A DNA stretch of 10,438 bases from Terana coerulea (Eukaryota > Basidiomycota > Agaricomycetes > Polyporales > Phanerochaetaceae). Shown piece after piece: positions 1-8,641 of this stretch. How positions within the stretch are numbered: position 1 is the first letter of the stretch; each line of letters begins with the position of its first letter. Position numbers and translations under genes: made by a program. Below the pieces are notes generated by a model, which saw only the letters and a program-made list of their open reading frames with translations, ran no database searches and had not been told where the DNA came from. The stretch spans positions 1 through 10,438 of the forward strand of contig JAKOGH010000258.1 of assembly GCA_024811115.1 (NCBI GenBank). The letters run 5' to 3'.

Positions 1-886
1 CGCTGTCTTCGATCGTCCGATAGACATCGAACGTCGACCAGCCCCTTATACTAGTCAAGGGTCTTTTATAAAGATCTACCATGTCGGCCACGCTACGCTC
101 CGGACTAGCATTCAAGGCTATGAAAGCATCGGTAGCACAGCCTTGACTGACTAACCCCAGACAGCTGCCTTGTTGACGTCAGCCACCTTCTTGAGGATAT
201 GTGTAAGCGTGCGCAGGCCTCAAATCGATCTACTTGAACAGTTGTTATCCTCAATTCGCTTGCCAGTCTGCATCCAAGCAAAGCACTTACCGCTCAGTTC
301 CCGTCGACTGTACCTCGCCTGCAGCCTCTGATTTCTTCCAGGATTGCATGTTGATGCAGACTGACGGAAGTAAAGGAGTCGAACTGACTACTGGATCTGC
401 AGGGCGCACATCCTGTGGCCCTTTGGGGTTGCCTCCGATCGGTGGCAATGCTTGGTGGAAGTTTCTTAGGGACTGCGCAGTCCGGAGCCTAGAATCGTTG
501 CCGGAATCTCGCGAGGCGTAGATACCGTATGTGTGAATACTGTCCATCACTGTCTTTCAAAGCCAGGGCGACTCCGGTTGATGGATAGCGAATCGCTCCT
601 GGTCAAGAGGGTACAGTATGCGACAATGTACCATTCCGTGAAGGGACGATCTTGCCTGGCGTGCGAAGAAGATGCATTTTTTCCAGAGTAACAGGTTCTG
701 CAGACGGCTGTTCTGCGCGTAGTAACGCTTGTATTAGGATATGTAGGTTGTACAAGCTTTCAATCAACCTAATGAACACCTGGGATGGTCAATCTGACTG
801 TCGGCGGGGATATGAGTGACTACTCACCAAGGTTTGTAACGCTAACGAGTCAGAGTATGGCATGACCATTCCAAGTGATCCCTCAA

Positions 887-907
887 CCTCAGACCAAGCC
901 TCAGACC
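887..907. repeat. Short direct repeat CCTCAGACC, two copies
   Basis: CCTCAGACC occurs at 887-895 and again at 899-907, offset by 12 bases (about one helical turn). It abuts the inverted repeat at 910-930, so three small symmetric elements lie within 45 bases. The role is unknown. A paired regulatory site is possible but unsupported. Confidence 0.5.
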
Positions 908-909
908 CT

Positions 910-930
910 TGCAAGATTCAGAATCTTGCA
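910..930. repeat. Perfect 21-base inverted repeat
   Basis: TGCAAGATTC at 910-919 is followed by one base (A) and its exact reverse complement GAATCTTGCA at 921-930. With a one-base centre this is a DNA dyad rather than a good RNA hairpin, as expected for a site bound by a homodimeric regulator. It lies about 290 bases upstream of the lipase start, so a role in that promoter is possible but only inferred. Confidence 0.6.
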
Positions 931-1221
931 CGCCCGCACCTCTTCCAGGCATCCCACATCGTTCAGACGGTCCCCCTCGCATCGTCACCTGTTCTGCCCA
1001 CTTCATTTACTCATCCCCGTCGCACAGGCAAATCTCAAGAACGAAGAGTGATGAAAGATTTTGACTTGTGAGAAGACAAGTCGTGTGGTGGTCGTTCGAG
1101 GCGGAGCTTGGCTGGCGGAGTGGCACCCCAAGCGTGCGAAGTGCTAGGCGCCGAAAATGACGATGCCCCCAAAACAAACGGATATACTTGCTCTTGACCT
1201 TCATGCTCTCCCTGACATGAC

Positions 1222-3077
1222 ATGCAGACGATATGGTTTCCTACACCCGTCAGCGCTCTCTTCCGCCGTCTCGTAAACGTCGTCGCCTCACTCTCGATAT
1301 CCCACCAATATCTCGTCCAAAGAACCGAAGCTAGCGGCTCCGTAACGAACTGGACGACTCTCAAGTCTTTCGGGTGGCTTTCATGGGCGAGGCAGACACG
1401 ATTTGCTCTGGAGACGGGAGAGGATACTTCTTCGGAGCCCAGCAGTCACCCGCGACCACCCTCGCCGCCGCCGAGGCCAAGACCTCCCGCGAACAGGCCG
1501 CTCGACATCATACACAGACTGATGTACAGTCCTGTACTCTATGATCCCGTTCGTGCGCCAAGGAACCCCATTGCACTCTGTCATGGTTGGTGTCTCACCG
1601 TTCGCGGCCTGGTGTCCAAGTGTTGACTGTGCGCAACAGGTCTATACGGCTTTGACGTCCGCGGACCCGCGTCCTTCCCCATACTTCGCCAGCAATACTG
1701 GTCGAACGTTCTTGCCGTGCTTCAACAGAAGGTCGGTGCCGAAGTCATCGTGACCAGTGTCCCTCCAACAGCGTCCGTTACATCGCGCGCAAAGAAGCTG
1801 CATGAATTGCTGAAGGAGCGGGCGCCGGGACGATCCATCAACTTCATGGCGCATTCTATGGGCGGTTTGGACTGCAGGCATCTAATATCGCATATCAAGC
1901 CCACCGAGTATACCCCAGTATCTCTCACCACCGTGGCTACGCCCCATCGCGGGAGCCCGTTTATGGACTGGTGTACGGTGCGTCACACGACACCTAAATC
2001 GCACGCATATATTGAGCGGAATGGTAGGACTACCTGGGGATAGGTAAATTGCGCCAGAAGGAGCTCGAGCTCGCGGCGCTTACGAAAGATGTCATTGAGA
2101 AGGCGGGAGCACCCAAGGAGACGCCACCCGAGAATGGCTCGCCGTCGAAATCAACCATCTCTTTTTCCTCGCTCCCCTCATCGTTCACTACCCTCCTTCT
2201 TTCCTTCTTTGACTCTCCTGCGTATGCCAACCTCAGCACGGCGTACCTCAACAACGTCTTCAACCCATACACACCGGACGACCCCAATGTGCGGTACTTC
2301 AGCGTCGCCGGCCGGCTCAGCAGCATGAGCGTCTGGCACCCGCTCTGGCTGCCGAAGATGGTGCTCGACGGCTACGAGGAGCGCGAGCGCGAACGGCTCG
2401 GCGTACACTGGCGATATGCGGACGGCGGCGAGCGGTGGGGCAACGACGGGCTCGTCACGCTCGAGAGCGCCAAGTGGGGCGAGTTCATCGGTATTCTCGA
2501 GGAGTGCGACCACTGGGAGCTGCGTGGCGCCCGCGGCACGCTCGAGCTCAGCCTCGGCATACCATGGGGTGGGAAGGACGGCGGCGACGCAGGCACTAGT
2601 GCAAGTGCGAGCGCGAGCGCCGGCGAGGGCTGGGGCCTTGGCGACTGGGGTCGCTTCGTCGGCGCGTGGAAGGCAGACGAGCGTAAGGCGCGCCAGGCCG
2701 GGGCCGCGCGCAGCGAGCGCGAGGAGAGTGCGCGTAACCGTGACGTCGACACAGAGAAGGCGCGCGAACTGGACCGGTCGGCGAAGGAGAAGGAGCAGGG
2801 TCTCGCGGACGACGTCCTCAAGGCGTCCACGGAAAAGGTGTCGGCCGTGTTCGACTGGCTCGTCGACCAGGTCCCGTCGCGCAGCGGCGGCGGCGCACCG
2901 GAGGGCAAGCAGGCGCGGGACCAGAGCTTGTCCGCGGCGATGGAAGTGAAGAAGGCGAAGCAGGACAAGGAGGAGGAACGCAAGAAGGTGCCGGTGCGGA
3001 GCGAGCTGGAGACGAAGGCAGATCTCGAGCGTTTCTATGTTGCGCTGTGTAGGAAGCTATATGATGAGGGTTTATAA
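1222..3077 (+). CDS. Alpha/beta-hydrolase, putative triacylglycerol lipase (three exons, 583 aa)
   Basis: Likely hydrolyses ester bonds of acylglycerols or related lipids. Exons are 1222-1585, 1640-1977 and 2028-3077; the introns (54 and 50 bases) are placed so that conserved protein text joins in frame: CHG to LYGFDVRG across the first, and SPFMDWCT to DYLGIGKL across the second. Residues 1-40 are an amphipathic, Arg-containing segment, and 74-93 a proline-rich linker. The hydrolase core follows: His121-Gly122 (oxyanion-hole HG), nucleophile elbow AHSMGG with Ser194, TPHRGSPF, acid Asp374 in WGNDGLV, and His396 in CDHWELRG. The first Gly of GxSxG is Ala, as in Bacillus LipA-type lipases. After about residue 405 comes an unusual tail: Ser-Ala repeats, then Lys/Glu/Arg-rich helices, ending RKLYDEGL. 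The frame is closed by TGA at 1213, so ATG 1222 is the most upstream in-frame start without a further intron. No secretion signal is evident, so an intracellular, perhaps membrane- or organelle-associated enzyme is inferred. The exact substrate is unknown. Confidence 0.93.
2598..2626 (+). repeat. Ser-Ala codon repeat inside the lipase
   Basis: A short run of AGYGC-type hexamers encodes alternating Ser and Ala just after the catalytic His region. It marks the change from the folded hydrolase core to the low-complexity, charged tail and may vary in length between strains. It is part of lipase exon 3. Confidence 0.5.
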
Positions 3078-3349
3078 CCGGTGTTCTCCCGTGTGAGGTT
3101 GGATGTGTGTATTTGTGGTGCGTCGCATCGCATGCTCACCTCCATCTCCAAGCTCGCGAATTTGCTTTAGAAGCGGCGGCCGAGCTGTATGTGGACCCCA
3201 GGCTGTGTATTGGATATGGATCTCCGCCGGCCATTGTTGCCGCTATGAACCTTCTTAACGAGGTCGGGCCCGCCGTCCTTCCACGTACGCGCTGAAGCGG
3301 TGGCTGAGAGTTTGCGCCCTAGGAAATTTGAAACGAGTGCTCACGCGCA
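3078..3349. other. Lipase 3' flank, no gene seen
   Basis: This is presumably the 3' untranslated region and spacer. A 62-codon open frame at 3107-3295 crosses it. Part of its translation (YVDPRLCIGYGS, near 3187-3222) resembles YLNPRRCIGHDS read from about 3475-3510, suggesting an old local duplication or chance. I see no defined terminator or polyadenylation signal. Confidence 0.4.
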
Positions 3350-3596
3350 ATGACTACGGGTAAGTTTATACGGGGATTACTAGATTATTGTCAGCTGAGT
3401 GCTACTGACTAACGTGTCGAAGCTTGTGGGCTTTTCTCATGCACCCCGTGCGTTTGTTCCGCGCAGGGTTGTACGGTATTTAAACCCGAGGCGATGCATT
3501 GGCCATGACTCACGAGTGCTGATAGGTCTGCGGTGCCTTGACCTGCGGAATGGAATCAGACAAGGCGGAGAAGTCAGGTTCTATGCGGGTTCGTAG
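3350..3596 (+). CDS. Tentative small Cys-rich protein (three exons, 42 aa)
   Basis: A possible tiny gene visible only after splicing. Exons would be 3350-3359, 3423-3470 and 3526-3596. The first intron (63 bases) has a consensus GTAAGT donor, a CTGACTAAC branch-like site and an AAG acceptor. The second (55 bases) has a weaker GTACGG donor, TGACTCAC and a TAG acceptor. The joined frame is 129 bases and closes at TAG 3594-3596. The product would start MTTACGLFSCTPC and hold six cysteines in its first 23 residues. It has no signal peptide and resembles no family I know. A 10-base first exon is a warning sign. The intron 1 signals may be real while the rest is not. Treat as a hypothesis. Confidence 0.2.
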
Positions 3597-4571
3597 GTGC
3601 AGTGGGTATGGTTCCTCATTGTTGCAGCATACCCCGAAGGCCGGCACTAGCACCCCGATGGCATTCCAGAACCCTCCATGAATAGTTCGCACTTCGCGAT
3701 TGCGAGACTGAGACGGTTCAGAAGATAGGGGAGAGTCATAACATATCAGTACGTCCCTCGAATAACACCGCCTACTGAATGCTGCTAATTGCCATACGAT
3801 ATTTGTGGGACGGGATGTGTACCCGTCCTCTCACGGTGAACAATACGGAATCAATCGATGCTTCTGTAGGGGCCGCCGGCTATGGTGCGCCTGTGCAAGC
3901 AGTGCGATATGTGTGGGATTCCTGGCATGTTTCATTCACCCATTTGCAACAACAAGCCCTTGGGAGATCCCGAGATTGGCGCTCTCTTTCCAAGCACTAT
4001 TGTGGAAAATCGAGTTCTCTGGACGGTACGCTCCGTTCGCGATTCGACCTTGTGATAGGGGCTGATCAGCCACTGCCTCAGGGTTCAGGTGGATTGCCTA
4101 CCGCAGCGAGGAACACGGGGGCAGCTTTGTGCCAATGTTTCTTTGTTTCCAGGCCCCCCAAATGAGCTAAAAAATTCTTACATGCATGTTGCGACGTGGG
4201 CCTTGCGAAGTGTCCGCGTTCATTGGTCAGAACCGAAATTCCTAGGACCATCGCCTCCGCCAAATGCTCAGTAAGGCACGCGTCCTAAGACTAGAAGTAC
4301 ACGGCCAGTGTCGGGGTCCCAAGGTGGAGCCTGTGCTGTTTCGGTGCGTGCCCGTCTGCGCAACAAAGCTGTGTAGAAGGTGCACACACTTTTTCCTGCC
4401 TGAAGCTGGCGAGCTCGCTGACTTCACCGCAGCTTTATTCTGTTACATGCTACACTTTTGCGGTATCCAGGGACGGCGCGGCCAAACTCGAAGCATCGCA
4501 TCGACCACGCCCTTTTCATCTGGCTCGCGGCGCAGCATCGATGTTCGATTCGAAAGAGTCGCTGCTGTACA

Positions 4572-4593
4572 ACGTCCGACGACTGTCGGACGT
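4572..4593. repeat. Perfect inverted repeat, 9-base arms, 4-base loop
   Basis: ACGTCCGAC at 4572-4580 and GTCGGACGT at 4585-4593 flank the loop GACT. It could form a stable GC-rich hairpin. It lies inside the unrecognised open stretch about 385 bases upstream of the first small-protein gene. The function is unknown, and arms of this length occur by chance about once per 10 kb when loops up to 20 bases are allowed. Confidence 0.5.
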
Positions 4594-4698
4594 GGTCATC
4601 CCACTGTGCCTCACCAAGTGGGCGTTTGCTGTCGGTGGCGGGTGCCTAATGGCACATGGGTCATGAACCCAATACGGACTCTTTACTACGTCACTGAG

Positions 4699-4750
4699 GT
4701 ACGTCTGAAAATTAAACGTACTGATCCATCGACTCACCATGCTTTCCCAG
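4699..4750 (+). other. Intron-like segment without an assigned gene
   Basis: A GTACGT donor, candidate branch sequences (TACTGATC and CGACTCACC) and a pyrimidine-rich TTTCCCAG acceptor span 52 bases, the same size as introns in the confirmed genes. No convincing flanking exons could be joined. It may belong to a decayed gene, to the 5' leader of an alternative transcript of the gene at 4978, or be chance. Confidence 0.3.
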
Positions 4751-4918
4751 TCACTCGGCAAGTGACGCGGACCGAAATTACGGCTGGGCTGGGTTGGCGC
4801 CTATCCGTGCCCCGGACTTGGACTCATCAAGTCTGCGTTCACGAGGAGGACCTTGCGGCAGCTTCCGTGTCTTCCATTTGGAAGGATGTTCCCCTGTTGC
4901 TGTTCATAGCCACGAGAG

Positions 4919-4927
4919 TATATAAAA
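4919..4927 (+). promoter_or_regulatory. TATA box of the first CCCIM-tail gene
   Basis: TATATAAAA lies 51 bases upstream of ATG 4978, with the TATAAA core starting 57 bases before the ATG. The paralogous gene downstream has its TATAAA core 54 bases before its ATG. Shared spacing supports both as core promoters with short 5' leaders and favours the chosen starts. Confidence 0.6.
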
Positions 4928-4977
4928 TATAGAGCGATCTCCTGAATAATTCACAAATCCGGAACGCACTCTGCACG

Positions 4978-5402
4978 ATGTCCTTTAACAGCAACGGTAT
5001 CCCGGCACAGTCCTACCTTAGCTCGTGAGTGTTCCTCAGTCGTCCTTCTAAGTGCCACTAACTCATCGCACACTTGGTATAGCGGTCCATCTATACCCAT
5101 GAATGGACCTCCGTACAACTCGTCCATCCAGCAGGACGACTATTACAGTCTCCAGTACCCTACAGCCAACCCGTGGAATGGGACGGCGCGCACAGAAAGC
5201 AGCCCCGCAGGTTTCTTCCGTCAGCCGGTCGGTATGTCGCTGGAATCAGTTATTTGATGGCCGCTGCTAACGTATGCGGTCAGTAACGGGAGAGCATTAC
5301 GAGCAGGGAAGTCGGGGAAATCCTGCGCCATATCGGCCTACTTCGTCTGGTGGCGGATCCAAGAGTGACCAGCATGGCGGCTGTTGCTGCTGCATTATGT
5401 AG
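4978..5402 (+). CDS. Small protein with C-terminal Cys cluster and CaaX-like box, copy 1 (three exons, 104 aa)
   Basis: Function unknown. Exons are 4978-5024, 5083-5231 and 5284-5402. The introns (58 and 52 bases) have GTGAGT and GTATGT donors, CTAAC branch points at 5058-5062 and 5267-5271, and TAG and CAG acceptors. The joined frame is 315 bases. The protein begins MSFNSNGIPAQSY, is hydrophilic and rich in Ser, Gly, Pro, Asn, Gln and Tyr through residue 98, then ends GGCCCCIM. C101-C102-I103-M104 fits a CaaX prenylation box with terminal Met favouring farnesyl. Cys99 and Cys100 could be palmitoylated, so attachment to a membrane face is inferred. No signal peptide, membrane helix or folded domain is visible. 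A paralog on the same strand at 8642 shares intron phases, promoter spacing and motifs (SNGI, RG[ND]P, the tail), which is the main proof that the gene is real. Alternatives: pheromone-like precursor (longer than usual, no clear processing site) or metal-binding Cys protein. Confidence 0.85.
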
Positions 5403-5585
5403 TGCCCAAGCTGCCTACTTCGACTAAGTATCTCAAGACTACTCACCATAGCCACACCTTACTCCCGCACAATATCACCCATATGCATAAGGGCCTTTCA
5501 CCATACGATTCCCCTCATATTCTATAACGCGAACGGACACTTAGCCACGCTATTTCGCCTAGATATTTCTGTAATTACCTACCTT

Positions 5586-5622
5586 GTACATTCCATATGT
5601 ACACTCGTATCCACAAGGATAC
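5586..5622. repeat. Two adjacent small inverted repeats
   Basis: GTACAT (5586-5591) pairs with ATGTAC (5597-5602), and GTATCC (5607-5612) pairs with GGATAC (5617-5622) across a 4-base loop. They sit about 185 bases after the stop of the first small gene and could fall in its 3' end region. The arms are only 6 bases, so chance is a fair explanation. Confidence 0.35.
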
Positions 5623-6370
5623 AGCTTGGACGCTCTGATTTGTTTGGTTTCGTTGTTTTTGTTCTCGAACCACAGCGATGGTCGCACTTGGAACGCCGCT
5701 CCGTTGCCGCGAAGCGCGACGGTCGCCAATTCTGATCCGCCCCATGTGCGGAGCTCAGAAGTGGTTCCTCCCGACTACGACTCGGAAGGGCGCTCGAAGC
5801 TTGCAAAATGACAGTGACGATGAAGGCCAGGAGTACACGAGCGAAAGCAGGGTCGCTAGCTGCAAGTTTCCTACAATGAAGCAGCGACGGACAGTTGACG
5901 CACAAACTGTGAACAGTGTTTAACGCTGCGAAGCTCTGCTTGTTACACGCTTTCTGTGCTCGACGGCATTGGATTCGTCGGATTGTCATTGCGATATCGA
6001 TTTTATTCTCGAGCCGTCCAAGAGGTGTCTGGTGGGTTTGCTACAGATTTGTGTAGAAGGCGCTGATGACAGTTTTCATAGCATGAACGCGGTGGCCAAG
6101 TACAGAATGGATAGAACTGGCTTCCTCCCCGTGCCGAGTACTTTGCTTGAGCTTGGATGTCAGGAGCACCCATAACGCCGCAAGGTGTCAAACTGCAGGC
6201 GATAAGCCTCATGAGCATTACACAAGTCGTAAACCCGTGCTCACTCACCTACAGTCCCCCTTACTCTCAGCCAGGATTTCCCTCTCTCGTCGTCAGGATC
6301 AATCCGACAGGGCCCGAGGTGGTAGACGAGCTCGTTCTGAGTGGTAGTCGTTTTCTGGACCAGGAAGTTG

Positions 6371-6386
6371 TAAGAGATATCTCTTA
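6371..6386. repeat. Perfect 16-base palindrome
   Basis: TAAGAGATATCTCTTA is identical to its own reverse complement. With no central spacer it is a DNA dyad, not an RNA hairpin, and could be a binding site for a symmetric protein. It is in the gene-free spacer, far from either mapped start. Confidence 0.6.
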
Positions 6387-7068
6387 AAGCAGCCATCCGC
6401 TCATATCGTCGTACATCGTCCGGGGCCGATGGGCTCAGCGTTGGCGAGTATCCTCGGACGAGATCGTGCCCGCACATCGCGAGACATATCGGGTGGGGGT
6501 AGGATGTGGTTTGGGGGGAAAGATGGAGACCGCTCTGAATCTTATACCGTGATAGGAAGACGGGAGGTCACTGGCACCGTTGCTCCTTCTCACGCAGGCT
6601 GGCATACCCACTACAGTCGATATCCGAATTTCTCTATTCTCCTCGCTCAACTCTGATGACCAGGTTTTCTTGCTCTGTGCAGATCCTTGAATCTCTAGAG
6701 CGGATACCTTCCTCCTGGAACCTTGCGACTGTCGCACACCCACGTACAGGCCACCTCCGTGGGGGCATTTTCGAGCAAGAATAATGCGGCAAGGTGCTTG
6801 TAAGTCTGTGCTGGTACATTGCCCACTGCTGAATACTCATAGTCATTGTACGATAGAGACTCTCCATCCGTGTCATATGTTCGCACATCAACCCATTATC
6901 TGCTGGCGTGTGGAGATTGCTCGCGATACGGGATTGAAGGGACCCCGTGCGTGCATGAGTTCAGGGGTTCCTAGAGTCCTCAGGTGCTTGCAAGCTAGAT
7001 CGGCGGCGGAGCAATGAGCTGATCGCTGTGTATACAACTATAGTGGTAGGCGGCTCGTGATCAAGTCG

Positions 7069-7103
7069 CCCTTGATTTTCAACACCATGTTAGAAAACAA
7101 GGG
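7069..7103. repeat. Imperfect hairpin, 14 paired bases
   Basis: CCCTTG-A-TTTTC-AAC at 7069-7083 pairs with GTT-A-GAAAA-CAAGGG at 7089-7103 around the 5-base loop ACCAT. There are 14 pairs and one bulged A in each arm. It is the longest stem I found in the window. No gene overlaps it. It may be a structured RNA segment, a remnant of a miniature inverted-repeat element, or a terminator-like stem of an unseen transcript. Confidence 0.55.
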
Positions 7104-7155
7104 TACACACATACATCACGGACCACGGTACATTCGTTCAATCAGCCTCGCTAAT

Positions 7156-7189
7156 ACTACCAGACAAATGGCATTCACAATCTGGTAGT
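7156..7189. repeat. Inverted repeat, perfect 9-base arms
   Basis: ACTACCAGA (7156-7164) and TCTGGTAGT (7181-7189) are exact reverse complements separated by 16 bases. This second stem begins 52 bases after the hairpin at 7069-7103, so the two may belong to one structured segment of about 120 bases. Confidence 0.5.
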
Positions 7190-8587
7190 GGGGATATTCG
7201 GACCGGATGCTCGGCCTCTCCCATGAAGAACGCTCTCGGGATGCCCGGAGATCTGTGGCGTCGCGACTTCCGCGCCATTAGGTACTGCGGCTTTTTTTTT
7301 GCGCGGTGTGTAAACGAGCGGGAGCTCTGCATTGGTTCTGGATTCAACTGACAGGCGCATTCTGGAAGGACAGTCAAATGAAATTGCTGTGTATCATATG
7401 TGGCCAGTTCCACCAATTACACCCTGGTTCCTGCCTTGTTTCACTCAAGATACCAACCCCGGCGAGCAGGAAGTGACGTCAAATGACTGTACGGGAAGTA
7501 TGGCTCCGCCGATGGCTTTAGGACGGTTAGTCGCTCCACGGACCGCCATTATCCGTGAGGGTCTCTGCGGTAGCATCAGCGGCCTGAGCCGAAGCAGCCA
7601 CGGTCTTCATAGTGGAATATTTGTCTTCCGATCTATGGCTATAATTTTTCTATCAAGAATTTTGGAGGCCTAGTGGCTTGCTAGAAACCCGGGACTAAGC
7701 ACTGCGAGTGCACCGCCTGTAATCGGTTGAAGGTGTGCCTCCGGTATTATAGCACTGAAGCAGACACTTCTCCTGACTCGGACCCGCAGCATTTGCAGTA
7801 CTGCTGCCAAACGACACCCTCCAGCGGCAACAGGCAAAGGCTGCTCTAAGCGGTGCCCTGCTGCATATGTGAAGGTTAGCGTGACGCCGTTCCGTGGCCT
7901 GTACATTTCTATGTGGGTTATTTGCCGAGTATGGACCAATATTCGTTTTGTGCACAGATCGCTCTGATGAGCCTTGCCTCCCACGGTGTGATACCCCGCC
8001 ATTGGCCGACAACGGACGGACATTCCGAGTCGAACCCTGTGGATCACTTAGTCTCAAGCCAACGCGTCCCTCGTCCGAAGACATATACCACAGCATTTGG
8101 GCATCTGCACTGGCGAATGCCACGCCACCACCGGGAAGTTGCGTGCACTTCTACAGAGAAAGGCAACGTAAGCTGTCCGAGACCCGAGACCCCTGGCGTC
8201 GGCTGCGTCCTAGAACAGAGAACAGAGAACGTGATGGATCGATCGGAACAGTTGCCCATTTGTTCGGTACTGGCACGGGCTTACGTCCCGGGCGCGCTGG
8301 TCAGGGTCTTCGTGTACTGTGGACGGCATGGACAACGTCAGTTCAAATATGGTAAGCTGCCAGTTCCGCTGGGGACCTCCGACCGGAAGGCCTACGGATG
8401 AACACTGACAACACCAAATGACAGGGCCCTTGATCCCGGTGTCAATCAGCTGAGTTGAGCAAGGCCGTCGTTTTATTTGACAATGACAAGGCTATATGCG
8501 ATGATTGTCACACCAAGATGCGGAAGCAACTGATGAGACGCTAAACAACATCTAGGAGCGACAGGCGAAGCTGAACCATTCTGGAGC

Positions 8588-8593
8588 TATAAA
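8588..8593 (+). promoter_or_regulatory. TATA box of the second CCCIM-tail gene
   Basis: TATAAA starts 54 bases before ATG 8642 and is followed by a pyrimidine-rich leader (near 8610-8637) typical of fungal transcription start regions. The spacing matches that of the paralog upstream (57 bases). Confidence 0.6.
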
Positions 8594-8641
8594 GGGGTCG
8601 AAATTCGCTGTCTTTCCTCAGTTTCTCAGCCTTTTTGTACC

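Larger units (their letters stand above)
1..1221. other. Gene-poor leader region upstream of the lipase
   Basis: I see no gene I can support here. Open frames on both strands are under 110 codons, overlap one another, and resemble no family I know. A 69-codon ATG frame at 862-1071 and a 95-codon frame at 234-521 are the most open, but neither has splice signals or motifs that would make it convincing. Small repeats are present: a 9-base direct repeat at 887-907, a perfect inverted repeat at 910-930, and a weaker one with 7-base arms at 744-771. The last few hundred bases probably contain the lipase promoter and 5' leader, but no clear TATA box precedes it. A five-codon upstream ATG frame at 1203-1220 lies just ahead of the chosen lipase start. 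Confidence 0.6.
3597..4918. other. Gene-poor stretch with unrecognised open frames
   Basis: No gene can be assigned. The longest open frame in the window outside the lipase, 222 codons from ATG 4264 to 4932, has an unremarkable Arg/Thr/Cys-rich translation and runs into the TATA box of the next gene, so it is probably not coding. In another frame, ATG 4541 opens a protein-like text (MFDSKESLLYN..., ending CLMAHGS at a stop at 4664). The same frame continues past that stop, and removing an intron-like segment at 4699-4750 joins it to further open sequence ending at 4923. This could be a decayed gene with one in-frame stop, or chance. A 9-base inverted repeat lies at 4572-4593. Confidence 0.45.
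5403..8587. other. 3.2 kb spacer between the paralogs, no supported gene
   Basis: No gene can be supported. The most open frames are 7894-8355 and 7913-8401 (about 150-160 codons, overlapping in two frames) and a 142-codon minus-strand frame at 7695-8123. All are unrecognised and shadow one another. A 76-codon ATG frame at 6157-6387 has a protein-like text (YSPPYSQPGFPSLVV) loosely recalling part of exon 2 of the second small gene, but it lacks the Cys tail. No transposase, reverse transcriptase or terminal repeats are recognisable. Structure is present instead: small dyads at 5586-5622, a 16-base palindrome at 6371-6386, two hairpins at 7069-7103 and 7156-7189, a T9 run near 7290, and tandem GAACAGA units near 8213-8230. 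Confidence 0.5.

Noticed and set aside
2372..2983. 203-codon minus-strand frame, rich in Ser, Arg and Pro
   Set aside because: It is antisense to the GC-rich, charged third exon of the lipase, which produces long mirror frames. The lipase frame has catalytic motifs.
4887..4911. FPCCCS followed by a stop just before copy 1, as a decayed third Cys tail
   Set aside because: It lacks the Ile-Met ending and any upstream exons like the family, and the hit is short enough to be chance.
4264..4932. 222-codon forward frame
   Set aside because: It has no recognisable domain, overlaps another equally protein-like frame, contains an intron-like segment, and its end covers the TATA box of copy 1.
7695..8401. 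Overlapping 142-162 codon frames on both strands
   Set aside because: Several frames are open at once with no motif, no paired splice sites and mixed starts. The openness is better explained by base composition.
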